This document shows, piece by piece, positions 52,598 to 61,891 of a stretch of 64,000 nucleotides of DNA. A model generated the notes under the pieces. It did no database searches, had not been told where the DNA came from, and worked only from the letters and a program-made list of their open reading frames with translations. Within the stretch, counting starts at the first letter, position 1. Each line of letters begins with the position of its first letter. A program made the position numbers and the translations under genes. This stretch comes from Lentibacillus sp. JNUCC-1 (GTDB taxonomy: Bacteria; Bacillota; Bacilli; Bacillales; Amphibacillaceae): NCBI RefSeq assembly GCF_009741735.1, contig NZ_WHOH01000001.1, positions 1,922,001 through 1,986,000 of the forward strand, read 5' to 3'.

Positions 52598-53076
52598 ATC
52601 GCTCGGGCCTTTTTTCTAAGAAGTAACAACGCAGCCGCTTCCGCCAATGCTTTCTCCTTCTTTTTTAGATCTTTTTCTAAAGACTGTGATCGTTGTTTTT
52701 CCTCTTTCAACTGTCCATTCAGCTCTTTAGACAAGCCAAGAGCTTTTCCATTCGCCTGAAGGCAAGCTTCTTGCCAGGCATTGATCTGTTCGCGGTATAA
52801 GCCTTTTTTCCGGCAATATTCCGCTATTTCTTTCTCGTTCATGGCATATGTCTCCATGACGACAAGAAACTTATCTTCGCTGCTCCATCGATCGCTGGTT
52901 TGCCCATTGCCAGGAGCTGCGTTACCAGACGCTCTGGCCTCCTTTCGCCACTTATACAGTGTCACGTCTGAGATGCCAGTCTCTTTACTCAATGCTTTCA
53001 CTGATTCATTTTGTGGTGGCATCATCCGCTTCAATGCCGCCGTTTTTTGTTCCTCTGAATATCGCTTATTTGTCAT
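52573..53076 (-). CDS. IS3-family transposase OrfA, copy 3
   Basis: 167 residues (MTNKRYSEEQKTAALKRM...), ending ARAIWGDQEDE. The helix-turn-helix (LSKETGISDVTLYKWRKEA) and coiled-coil are as in the other copies. The stop falls just after the slippery A-AAA-AAG, the normal IS3 layout, with 25 bases of overlap with OrfB. Confidence 0.9.
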   Translation of the reverse strand: MTNKRYSEEQKTAALKRMMPPQNESVKALSKETGISDVTLYKWRKEARASGNAAPGNGQTSDRWSSEDKFLVVMETYAMNEKEIAEYCRKKGLYREQINAWQEACLQANGKALGLSKELNGQLKEEKQRSQSLEKDLKKKEKALAEAAALLLLRKKARAIWGDQEDE

Positions 53077-53290
53077 TACGATGACCTCCGTGTGATTTAG
53101 TTAATCATACCACGTTTGCCTCGTACGACAACTATCCTAACAGAGGGGGACATCCAAGTGACGTACGTCTGAAATACCCCTCAATTATTCGGGGTTTAAC
53201 GATATTAATTGCGAACACAGCGAAAAACAAAGCGCGGTACATCAATGGTTTGAGAGAAAAAGCTACATATTGACAGTAAAGCCCATAACT

Positions 53291-53332
53291 ATGGTAAGGA
53301 AGAGGTCGCCAGTTCGAATCTGGCTGGAAGCT
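53291..53332 (+). repeat. Right attachment repeat: tRNA-Thr 3' fragment
   Basis: Matches 17849-17890 in 41 of 42 bases (TTCGAATC here, TTCAAATC there). No 5' tRNA half is present, so it is not a tRNA gene. It marks the right end of the island and probably holds the original chromosomal sequence. Confidence 0.88.
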
Positions 53333-53349
53333 TACTGAATCAACACTCC

Positions 53350-53389
53350 AATGACACTGTTCTTTTACATAAGAACAGTGTCATTTTTT
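53350..53389 (+). terminator. Displaced original rrn-operon terminator
   Basis: AATGACACTGTTCTT paired with AAGAACAGTGTCATT then TTTTG, 18 bases after the att copy. No gene reads into it now. Removing the island would put it just after tRNA-Thr, so it is most likely the native end of the rrn transcript. Confidence 0.8.
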
Positions 53390-53466
53390 GTTTCTTAACT
53401 TTGAGTTAACCTTCAGTCCATATAATGTAAATGTGTTATTAAAGGATAGAAGGAGGAAGAAATATA

Positions 53467-54051
53467 ATGAAACAATATTTGCTGATTTTGATCGTCGGTA
53501 CTATGGGTATGCTCCTTTTTGGTTGTGGCACTTTCACTCTTAAAGACGAGAATGGTGAAGAAACGACTGTCGATGTAAGTAATGCAAAAGATGGGAAAGT
53601 CAGCATCAATGATAAAGAAGGTGGCAGTATTGATATTGATTCGGATGAGAAAGGAAACACAAAAATGAAGATGAAAACAAATGAAGGGGAGTTTTCATCA
53701 GAGTCAGGCGAAGACACAGAACTTCCTGATGGTTTTCCTGAAGAGTTTCCAATACCAGAAAGTGCTGAGATCACCATGGTAAATACAATCACAGAGGACG
53801 ACGCAACTGTTTATTCAGTTCATTTCTCATTTACTGATGACAGTGAAAGTTTATATGACGCGGTAAAAGATTATGCAGACATCAGAGGCCTGGAGATACA
53901 GTTAGATAATAAAACAGAAAGAGATGGAAATAAGAGCTATATGCTCTCGGCAAATAATTCGGATGATGAAGATTCTGAGTACTTCACTGTGAATATAGGC
54001 CAATTTGAAGCGCAAACTGGAACAGTGACTTATGGTGTTTCCAAAAAATAG
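53467..54051 (+). CDS. Putative lipoprotein, unknown function
   Basis: 194 residues. Lipoprotein signal with lipobox LLFGC at residue ~20, then an acidic, low-complexity stretch (Asp/Glu/Lys/Ser) and a C-terminal globular part starting LPDGFPEEFPIPESAEI. The C-terminal pattern occurs in other Gram-positive lipoproteins of unknown role. AGGAGGAAG ribosome site. It may be co-transcribed with the next lipoprotein gene 47 bases on. Confidence 0.75.
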   Translation: MKQYLLILIVGTMGMLLFGCGTFTLKDENGEETTVDVSNAKDGKVSINDKEGGSIDIDSDEKGNTKMKMKTNEGEFSSESGEDTELPDGFPEEFPIPESAEITMVNTITEDDATVYSVHFSFTDDSESLYDAVKDYADIRGLEIQLDNKTERDGNKSYMLSANNSDDEDSEYFTVNIGQFEAQTGTVTYGVSKK

Positions 54052-54098
54052 ACAGAAGTTAAATAAGGTGGTGTTTAAATGTGTGGGAGGAGCGCATA

Positions 54099-55070
54099 TT
54101 GAAAAGGTTTATTCTTTTGATTATGTTGTTTTGCGTTGTGCTTCTTGTGGCATGCAATCAAAACGACTCAAATGCTCCCGTGAATAGCACTAGTGGAGAT
54201 GTACCGATAAAAGAAGTAACAAGAAGTGCACAAAATGACGATAAAGAAGAATCTGATACCACGGATTTGGAGGGGGAAGCAGAGACAACGGAAGAAGCAG
54301 AATCAACTGATGACAATGATGGAGAGGATATGGTAATAGACGCTGAAACCATTCTGCGACAGTCATTTGAAGCCATGGCTGATTTGAACAGTGTTCATAT
54401 GAACGGAAGGACCGATATAAAAGAAATTATGGATGGTCAGACCGTTGTTGAAGAAAAGAAGCTGGATATGACTATGCTTTTAAAAGAACCTTATTCCAAG
54501 CATTTTGCACTTGAAATCCAGAGTAATGCTGCTAAACCAATCGTATCAGAAGTCTATGAAATGAGTGATGTTCATTACATCCATTCTTCTGTTCATGAGG
54601 TAGAGTGGGGTGTTGTTCCCAATCCCAATGGCGGTCAACAATTGTCGCCATTTATACAAGATGCACAGATTGAGGCGCATCTTATGTATAGTGATCAATT
54701 TGAGGTTATTGAGACTGAGGGTGAATATGTGCTCACATTTTCAGGCGAGTATGACCAAATCAGATCCTCTCTTTACGGTGGGGTAAAAGACATGTTGCAA
54801 ATGCTGGAGAAAGAATTACCGATGGATCTTGAGGAAATGAACAGTTCCTATGAAATGGTCATTGATCAAGATACAGCGTTTGTAAAAGAATATCAAATTC
54901 ATTACGAAGCCCAAGTGCCTGAAGAACAAGGGGAATATAACATTTCAATCGATACTGCGATAACATTGGATGGGTTTAATGAACTTAACGAAATTAGCGT
55001 CCCACAAACCATCATAGACGAAGCCGTCACAATGGTTGATAACGACGGAAACGCACTAATGGGAAACTAA
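54099..55070 (+). CDS. Putative LolA/LppX-like (DUF6612-type) lipoprotein
   Basis: 323 residues from a TTG after GGGAGGAG. Signal peptide KRFILLIMLFCVVLLVAC with lipobox LVAC, a Ser/Asp/Glu-rich linker to about residue 75, then a beta-rich domain (ETILRQSFEAMADLNSVHMN onward) like lipoproteins that bind lipids or glycolipids. Assignment to DUF6612 is by memory of the pattern and is moderate. No terminator is obvious before the following GC-rich repeat. Confidence 0.65.
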   Translation: MKRFILLIMLFCVVLLVACNQNDSNAPVNSTSGDVPIKEVTRSAQNDDKEESDTTDLEGEAETTEEAESTDDNDGEDMVIDAETILRQSFEAMADLNSVHMNGRTDIKEIMDGQTVVEEKKLDMTMLLKEPYSKHFALEIQSNAAKPIVSEVYEMSDVHYIHSSVHEVEWGVVPNPNGGQQLSPFIQDAQIEAHLMYSDQFEVIETEGEYVLTFSGEYDQIRSSLYGGVKDMLQMLEKELPMDLEEMNSSYEMVIDQDTAFVKEYQIHYEAQVPEEQGEYNISIDTAITLDGFNELNEISVPQTIIDEAVTMVDNDGNALMGN

Positions 55071-55706
55071 ACCCTCCCTGAATCTGCACTTTTAATAAAT
55101 AATTGACACAAACTGCGAACTAATGAATATTTGACTCATACTCAAGATGAGAGAACCGTGATTTGCGCTCCGGGAAGTCGCTTTAACTTTATCACAGCTC
55201 AAGTGCGACATCTGTTCAAGAAACCCACTTTCACAGTGTCTTCTAGCCGCGGGCACGGCCTCAGCCTCCTTGCCCCGGCAAGGGGTATGTCGACGTTGTC
55301 CGCAAAGGACGGTCTTAGTCGACCATCCTTAGTGTAGCTCGCTGCGGGGTCTTCGGACTCGTGCTGTTCCCGCAGGAGTCGACTTCCCTCCGCTCCAATC
55401 ACTCTATTTAATTTAGTGGCTTGGACGGTTCTACTCGCATATGAGTTAGAGAATAACCTCTCACACCTAGCTCGGGGAAAACGCGGAGACTCCTGTGGGA
55501 TGAAAAGCCTCGGTGAGGCCCCGGAGCGCGCAGTAGGGGAAGGAAGGCTAAAACCGTGACGTCCTGTCACAACGCCTTCATGACCCACCTCCTGTGGGCC
55601 CGAGGCTCATCAGCGCCCACTGGACGCGGAGTGTTTTCCCCGAGCGGTTGCCAGTGGCAGTCATAAGTTAGTTTGCAGTTTACGGAAAATATGAAATTTC
55701 CTCATA
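55071..55706. repeat. GC-rich Bacillaceae-type repeat element, two opposed modules
   Basis: This 636-base gap holds no credible gene. Module 1 (about 55243-55405) contains GCCGCGGGCACGGCCTCAGC and CTGTTCCCGCAGGAGTC. Module 2 (55471-55644) is bounded by a perfect 12-bp inverted repeat CTCGGGGAAAAC / GTTTTCCCCGAG and holds GCGGAGACTCCTGTGGGA. The modules point away from each other. GC content is far above the neighbours. Similar sequences, to my recollection, recur between genes of many Bacillaceae. The open frames across it are a by-product of its composition. Confidence 0.65.
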
Positions 55707-55756
55707 TAAAAAGCCAGGCCAGGACACGAGTTGTTTTTGTCTGGGCCTGGCTTTTG
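55707..55756 (-). terminator. Terminator after the SinI-like gene
   Basis: AAAAAGCCAGGCC paired with GGCCTGGCTTTT across a ~24-base loop; on the minus strand it follows the stop codon at 55766. Confidence 0.85.
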
Positions 55757-55765
55757 TAAGGAGTT

Positions 55766-55888
55766 TCAGGCATTAGCTTTTTTAGTATTTTTTAATAGAA
55801 ACGTTCTGACTTCTTCTGCAGTAAGTCCTAAAAGTTTTGCTGTTTTAATCAACTCCAACCACTCTTCATCGAGTATTTGATCAGACAT
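55766..55888 (-). CDS. sinI: SinI-like anti-repressor peptide
   Basis: 40 residues from the ATG at 55888: a SinI dimerisation domain, DEEWLELIKTAKLLGLTAEE then VRTFLLKN. In B. subtilis SinI pairs with SinR by this two-helix motif and frees biofilm genes. The frame stays open to a GTG at 55978 (70 residues), but the added part is Gly-rich and unlike SinI, so the short form is preferred. No sinR gene is near; the partner must be elsewhere. Ribosome site for the short start is weak (GGGAATGTGG). Confidence 0.75.
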   Translation of the reverse strand: MSDQILDEEWLELIKTAKLLGLTAEEVRTFLLKNTKKANA

Positions 55889-56072
55889 AACCACATTCCC
55901 GCCCCCAGAATGTCCCGGTAACCCAGCCGTCATTGTTGATGTACCACCAACATTAGACCTGTGATTTTGCGTCCTCACCTTTCAATGAGTTTGCCTTTTT
56001 CAGAATACGTTTATTGAAATTCCTATGCGAGTCACTAAGAAAATTGGCAGTCGTTAAAAGGTTGTTTTCACT

Positions 56073-56501
56073 CTATTTATTGCCCATTTGATCCAGTTGT
56101 TTTTCAGCTATATTCCCGGCGATAGGAAGCTTGAATTCCTTTCCTTGATAAGCTTTTAACATTAACACAATCCACAACACAACGGAAAGCGGTGAAAGCA
56201 GAAGCCCGATGATCCAGCCGATCAGCGGAATGGCTGTCAGTACGAGGCTTGCTACAAATATGATGACAAATGTAACAATCGATTGCAGGGCATGGAATCG
56301 GACAAAACGGTCTTCTTTTTCAATAACAAGAAAAACAATACCAGTTACAAAGCCAGCTAAGTAGCATAATAGTGCAGCTACATTTCTATCGAGTCCTGTC
56401 GATGTTTTTTTCTCTGATTCTTGTGCTTGAGCGCCTTCTATAGAGGCACCTTCTTCTTTAAAGACCGTTTGCTCTTTGTTATCAGGTTGATTTTCGCTCA
56501 T
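56073..56501 (-). CDS. DUF4870 (Tic20-like) membrane protein
   Basis: 142 residues. A polar, Gln/Glu-rich N-terminal ~35 residues is followed by three hydrophobic helices and the typical motifs GLDRNVAALLCYLAGF, EKEDRFVRFHALQS and YQGKEFKLPIAG. Members of this family are small membrane proteins of unknown function. AGGGGAGGG ribosome site. It is transcribed toward the SinI-like gene but separately. Confidence 0.85.
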   Translation of the reverse strand: MSENQPDNKEQTVFKEEGASIEGAQAQESEKKTSTGLDRNVAALLCYLAGFVTGIVFLVIEKEDRFVRFHALQSIVTFVIIFVASLVLTAIPLIGWIIGLLLSPLSVVLWIVLMLKAYQGKEFKLPIAGNIAEKQLDQMGNK

Positions 56502-56627
56502 TTAATACCCTCCCCTATATATTTGGATGTCAATAACACTTTGACTTTTCCAGGTTGTGTAAATGAATATACCAGCCAAAGGTTAAGTCTTGGTTAACTA
56601 TTTGCATAAAAAGAAAAAATTCATTGA

Positions 56628-57316
56628 TCAATCAGATGCAAATACATAACCCAATCCACGAACTGTTTGGATATATTTTGGGTTTGCAGGGTCTGCTTCG
56701 AGCTTTCTACGTAAATGGCTGATATGAACCTTAACAGTTTGAATGTCCCCAGCGGATTCGAATCCCCAGACATGATCGTATATCTTTTCGGCACTCCAGA
56801 TTTGCTGCGGACGTTTGGCGAGCAGAATGAGTACTTGCATTTCTTTGGCAGAGAGGGGGATAAGCTGCTCGTTAATGTAACATTGATAGCGGGAAAGGTG
56901 AATCTTAAGTTCATCAAAAATAAGCCATTTGGATTCTGAGTCCCCCTCTGGTGATAACGCCGAAGATTCGCCCTTATTCTAGCTTCAAGCTCGGCATAAT
57001 CAAATGGTTTAATGAGGTAGTCATCTCCGCCTAATTCAAAGCACTTTACTTTATCCATGACGCTTCTGCGTACACTTAAGAAGATTATCGGAAGGGTTCT
57101 TTTTTTCCTGATTTCGCGGCAGACTTCAAATCCGTCCATACCTGGCATCTCAATATCCAGCAATATGAGATCGGGAAGTTCAAGATCTATCAGATTGAGA
57201 CCATCCTGTCCGCTGGCTGCGGTCAGGACGGTGTAATCTTTTTTCTCTAAATAAAATTGAATCATATCTCGTATACTCTCTTCATTGTCAACGATCAGAA
57301 TTGTTTCTTTCAACAT
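56628..57316 (-). pseudogene. OmpR-family response regulator, frameshifted
   Basis: About 229 residues once repaired; ATG at 57316 after AAAGGAGGG. The receiver domain is intact (ILIVDNEESI, LLDIEMPGMDGFE with the phospho-Asp, KPFDYAELEARI). The winged-helix output domain is in the next frame (MQVLILLAKRPQQIWSAEK, VWGFES, VKVHISHLRRKLE, IQTVRGLGYVF). One G is missing in the run read as C5 at 56942-56946. The start lies 26 bases after the kinase stop, so this pair forms a two-component operon. Confidence 0.85.
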
Positions 57317-57341
57317 GGTTGTCTTTACCCTCCTTTGACAA

Positions 57342-60300
57342 TTATGCAGTATAAATTGGTAAAGCAATGAAAAAGGTGGTGCCTCGGCCAAGCTGACTCT
57401 CAGCCCAGATGGTGCCGTCGTGTGCTTGAACGATTTCCTTTGCAATAGCCAACCCCAAACCTGACCCGTCTGGGATGTCCTCCTCTGATTTATGCGCGGC
57501 TTTATAAAAACGTTCAAAAATAAACGGCAGTTCCTCTTCATGAATGCCATGACCATTGTCTTCAAGTTGCAAAATCACTTCGCTTGTCTTTTCTTTTAAA
57601 GAGACTGTCATCGTAATTGTACCTTCAGTCGGTTCAGTATGTTTTACTGCATTCCAGACAAGGTTGGAAGTCATTTGATCCATGCGCCCAATATCGATAT
57701 GACAAGTGTATGTTTTGTAAAGAGCTGTGTTGCCGACTTTTTTAAAAGAAAAGATACGATTTTCTTGTGTCACATAGGATTCATGCTTGATATGGATGTC
57801 TTCAAGCCAATCGTTTAAATTAATTGCTTCACGGTGTAGGGGCAGTGTACCTGCTTCAAGCTCGGACAGCTCTGATAAGTCTCCGATGAGTCTGCTGAGC
57901 ATCTTCAATTTATGATCTACCATGTTAAGGTAACGGGGGTCCCCTTCTTCCATCAGCCCTTCCTGCACAGCTTGCATATAGCCTTTGATCACAGTAACAG
58001 GTGTTCCCAATTCGTGGGCGATGTTTGCCAGTAACATGCGTCGGGTCTTTGCCATATCCAACAGACCCTGGTTGGCATTTCTTAGTTCCTGTGTACGCGC
58101 ATCAACCTTTGCTTCAAGCTGGGAATTTAGTGTTTTCAGATCCTGATTTAAATGGCTGAGCTTCAGCAGTGTTTCCACCCTGGATAAAAGCTCCTGTCGA
58201 TCACAAGGTTTTGCCAAATAATCATTCGCGCCAACTTCAAATGCGGTTAATTGGTCGTTCATCATGTTTTTGGCAGTGAGCATCAAAATGGGCAGTTCAA
58301 CTAGAGAGTAATGTTTCCGCAAATGTTGGCACACGTCATAACCTGATAGTTTTGGCATCATAATATCAAGTATAAGCAGGTCAACAGTTTGCTCCTGCAC
58401 AACTTCCAACACCGCTTCTCCGTTTGATACAGCAATCACATTATATCCATTTAGTAAGAGTTGATTTTTTAACACTTGCAGGTTAACAGCCTCATCATCA
58501 GCAATCAGGATTGTGGCTGCTCCCTGATGGGTGGAAGTGGCAGCAACGGGGGCAACATCAACATTGTCTTCAATTGAGAGACGGGTGATTAATGAAGAAT
58601 CCGTATCCAATTCCGCGTTACTGGTTTGCTCTTCACTGATCGGCAATGTAAAGGTGAACGTAGAACCGTGTCCCAATGTAGATGAGACAGTGAGTTGACC
58701 TTGGTGCAATTCAACTAAGCGCTTTGTCAGACTGAGTCCAATTCCGGACCCGTCAGCTTCCCTGGATAGACTGGAATCCGCTTGGTAAAAGGGCTCAAAT
58801 ATATTTTCCAGTTCGTGTGACGAGATCCCTTTACCCGTATCAATTACAGCAATCTCTATGAGGTTGTTGTTTTTTTTAGCAGTGACAGTGACATGCCCCT
58901 TGTCAGTGTGTTTAATGGCATTGCCGACCAGGTTATAAAGAATTTGCTGCAGACGGTTTTCATCAGCCATCACAATGGGGGTTGATGGATCAATTTCATT
59001 TTGCAGCTGAACGGATTTATTGTTTGTCAGTGGTTCACAGATGGTTAAAACGACCTCAGTCAGTGTAAACAGATCGACTGGAACCGGCCGAATATCAAGG
59101 TCATTATGTTTCAGCTTGGAAAAATCCATAATATCATCGACCAGGTTCGCCAAACGTCTGCCGCTCACTACAATCATCCACAAATGGCGGTCTAATTCAG
59201 GGGAGATCTTACCAGCAGCGCCACTTCTCAATGTATCAGCAATTCCAATGATCCCATTCAAAGGGTTCTTAATTCATGGGATGTCACAGCCAGAAATTCA
59301 TCTTTCAGTTTGTCAGCACGTCTTAAGTTTTTTAGGGCGAGCTGGTGATTTCTGAGTGCTTCTTTTTCTGCCTGCTGCTTCTCATTCCGCATAGTTCTAA
59401 ACCGGTCTCCAAGTGCAAATGAAAGCAGCACGATCTCGAGTGTTGTGGTGACCTGCCAGGCATACTTGGTAAATGGGGTGAGGGGCATAAGGCCGACATC
59501 AACCAGGATTGATACAGATACGCCAAATAGAAAGATGCCCCAAGCAAGCATAAAGAACCGCGCCGGGCGATATTTATTTTTTAGACTAATGATGGAGGCC
59601 GTGATCACCAGTGAAATGGTGAACGCCACACAGAGAATAGCGGCATACATGGCATAGGTGAACGAGAAGAAACTCCACAAGGTTGTGAAGGCTGTGACAA
59701 CAAGAGCCATTTTAAACCAACGATCGAGCTTTGGGATGTGCTGATGTGTCTGTAAAAAGCTCCTGGCAAATAATAGTGTGGCGATACTGGCCAGGCACAT
59801 AAATGTGACAACTGCCAGCAGATTCCATCTGACCATTTCTGGCCACAGGAATTGAAAAGCCAGCCCTGTGTCTGACAAATAAAGTAGGCCATTGAAGATA
59901 ACAAATAAAACATAGTATAGATAACTGCGATCTCGAATGGAGAAATAAAGGAATAGATTGTAAAAAGCCATAACGACAGAGATTCCCACTAAAATGCCAA
60001 ATAACATATAAGCTGTCTGTGACTTTTTGTCAAAAGCTGCGGGTTCCCATACCGTCAGTGGGATCTGCATGGACCCCTTGGTATCAAGCCTCATATAATA
60101 GATTTGATTTTCTTGAGGCTTCAACGACAAATCAAACACAAAAGTCCTATGGAAAATAGGTTTATCGGAAAACGGATCATGGTTTCCGGTGGTTGTCCTT
60201 TGATAGCCCCGTTCGATAGAGGTTTATATAAATGAACACGGTTAATTTTCGGTGTATCTAACTCCAGCATCCATTTTTTATGTGACGATTGATTATTGAT

Positions 60301-60585
60301 AACAAACCGAACCCAGTAGGTGGACTGCGTATAACCGAAATTTGGCCGCCCTATCCCGGTGTAGGGTTCAAATCGGTCTCTTGCTTTACCGGTTAAAATG
60401 TCAGCGATGTCATACTCATGGTTTTTATCAACAAAGATTTCAATGTCATCATCCAGAGGCATACTTTCGGTGTGGTTCGTTAAAAGGGTGTCTTTAGTAG
60501 TTGTTTCTGCGTGAGTGATATCACTAAAAGGCAGAAGGAGGAAAAACACAAAAACCAGTGTATAAATGGTGCGAGTTAATGCCAT
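57342..60585 (-). pseudogene. 7TMR-DISM hybrid sensor kinase with two kinase cores, two frame breaks
   Basis: About 1,081 residues if repaired. A signal peptide (to THA, residue ~26), an extracellular DISM sensor, seven helices, HisKA/HATPase 1 (SHELRTPLNG, then DTGKGIS, SGIGLSLTKRL), a REC domain (LIADDEAV, LDIMMPKLSG, KPCDR), then HisKA/HATPase 2 (AHELGTPVTVIKGY, DNGHGIHEEE, GSGLGLAIAKEI). Breaks at 60157-60158 (GG, expected GGG) and 59263-59265 (GGG, expected GGGG). The second falls inside the first phospho-His motif. Encoded just ahead of its OmpR-type regulator. Resembles the kinase at 5233 in its sensor half but differs in the last module. Confidence 0.85.
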
Positions 60586-60859
60586 GTAGGCCCCCCTTAT
60601 TTAACCACGTAAGTTGAAACGTATGTTCTTAATTAAGAACCACATATCATAAAAACAAAATTTCGTATAGTGTGAACATTGTATCACAACTTCAGTATTA
60701 TGAACACACTATTTGGAATAAATTGGTTTCCATGCAAGTGAAAGCAAACAAACCGTTATATAGATCTGGTACTTTCGAATGATTATTCTCATAATATGTT
60801 TAGAACTTGTCCTTGCAGTAAATAGTCTAGCAAAAATGACTTTAGAGAGGAGTTTTATA

Positions 60860-61492
60860 ATGAAACGTTTGCTGTTTTTATCGATTATTTTCATCACTAC
60901 GGTCGCTTTAGCGGCTTGTGGCGGAAACACAGAGGATAATAGCTCGGATACACAAGGAAACACGGATCAAGCTGATGCAAATTCAGAACAAACTGATCAG
61001 AATAATGGAGATAGCGATGAAAGCAAGCAGGAATCGGATGGTGACACAGTTGAAGTAGACTTGAACAATGGCGATGGCGATTCAGTAGGTACGGCCATGT
61101 TGGAAGAAAAGTCTGACGGGGTTCTAGTCACCCTTGAAGGGGAAAACCTTCCGAAAGGCACACATGCTTTTCACATTCATGAAAAAGGGCAGTGTGAGGC
61201 ACCGGATTTCAAGTCAGCAGGCGGTCACTTTAATCCCGAAGACACCAATCATGGCTATGATGATCCAGAGGGACCGCATGCCGGAGATATGCCTAATATT
61301 GTAGTCGGGGAAGATGGCACAGTAACACAGTCATTTCTCGCTAAAGATGTCACATTAGAGGAAGGTGACGACCTCTCACTCATGAAAGAAGAAGGAACTT
61401 CCTTAGTGATTCACGAAGGTGCTGACGATGGGAAATCACAGCCTTCTGGTGATGCCGGTGATCGGCTGGCATGTGGATCGATCAGCGAATAA
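60860..61492 (+). CDS. sodC: Cu/Zn superoxide dismutase-family lipoprotein
   Basis: 210 residues; the start at 60860 follows AGAGAGGAG and gives a proper lipoprotein signal (lipobox LAAC). A ~45-residue acidic Gln/Asn/Asp linker precedes the SodC domain. All metal ligands are visible: HIH (Cu), GGHFNP (bridging His), NHGY and PHAGD (Zn, with Asp), VIHEGADD (Cu). The disulfide cysteines are in GQCEAP and RLACGS. B. subtilis YojM lacks part of this set and is inactive, so this one may be a working extracytoplasmic dismutase. A partial Fur/PerR-like dyad (TGATTATTCTCATAAT) lies at 60779-60796. Confidence 0.9.
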   Translation: MKRLLFLSIIFITTVALAACGGNTEDNSSDTQGNTDQADANSEQTDQNNGDSDESKQESDGDTVEVDLNNGDGDSVGTAMLEEKSDGVLVTLEGENLPKGTHAFHIHEKGQCEAPDFKSAGGHFNPEDTNHGYDDPEGPHAGDMPNIVVGEDGTVTQSFLAKDVTLEEGDDLSLMKEEGTSLVIHEGADDGKSQPSGDAGDRLACGSISE

Positions 61493-61511
61493 ATCATTGC
61501 TCAATACAAGT

Positions 61512-61545
61512 GCGGCACTGTCATCAAAGACAGTGCCGTTGTTTT
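61512..61545 (+). terminator. Terminator after sodC
   Basis: CGGCACTGTC paired with GACAGTGCCG, followed by TTGTTTT. Confidence 0.88.
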
Positions 61546-61592
61546 AGGGAATAAAGTATGAAGTTGGGCATGCCAGCCTGCTAGAGCTTTGA

Positions 61593-61847
61593 CTACTTTC
61601 TTCTGTTATCAAATCGTTCTTCTTGTCGTTTCGTCTCAATTGTCAGCTTTTGTTCATCAAAACTGCCTTCTTCCGGATGCTGACTTTTTGTCTGCTGGGC
61701 TGTTTTCTTTCGGCCCTCGTACAGCCACCAGCTAAGTGCGACTAAGGCAATTAAACCCATTACAATCCAACCAAACGGTGCTGGTAAAATGCTGTACAAT
61801 AACAACATAACGATCACAATTCCGAATATCACGGACAATGCGCCCAT
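61593..61847 (-). CDS. Small membrane protein, unknown function
   Basis: 84 residues: two hydrophobic helices (about 4-22 and 26-44) and a charged cytoplasmic tail rich in Lys, Gln and Glu. GGAGGGATA precedes the ATG. No known family. The next gene upstream is a 41-residue ORF. Confidence 0.65.
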   Translation of the reverse strand: MGALSVIFGIVIVMLLLYSILPAPFGWIVMGLIALVALSWWLYEGRKKTAQQTKSQHPEEGSFDEQKLTIETKRQEERFDNRRK

Positions 61848-61891
61848 ATCTATCCCTCCATATAGAATAGTGGGTAAGGTGATTTAGTTGC

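Larger units (their letters stand above)
51366..53149 (-). mobile_element. IS3-family insertion sequence, copy 3 (divergent)
   Basis: 1,784 bases, opposite orientation, clearly diverged from copies 1 and 2 but with the same end structure and hairpin (51457-51505). ATGT flanks both sides as a target duplication. Its G run has six G, so the -1 frameshift from A-AAA-AAG leads cleanly into OrfB. This looks like the functional version. It lies between the Gabija genes and the right att repeat. Confidence 0.9.
17849..53332. mobile_element. ~35.4 kb composite genomic island in tRNA-Thr
   Basis: Bounded by direct att repeats, with an integrase at the tRNA end and no second intact tRNA at the far end. 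Contents in order: stripped phage control/replication module, Nudix and dehydrogenase cargo, group II intron, 2-oxoacid dehydrogenase and Ptb-Buk operons, type I R-M remnant, Gabija-like system, and three IS3-family copies. No phage head, tail, terminase or lysis genes are present. Secondary insertions and deletions around the IS copies show that the island was built in steps. The original rrn terminator lies just beyond its right end. Confidence 0.82.

Noticed and set aside
53291..53332. Possible second tRNA-Thr
   Set aside because: Only the 3' half is present; the upstream sequence cannot form the acceptor, D and anticodon 5' arms.
55131..55588. Two opposed frames of 68 and 129 residues in the GC-rich repeat
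   Set aside because: No ribosome sites, odd composition, and they follow the repeat modules.
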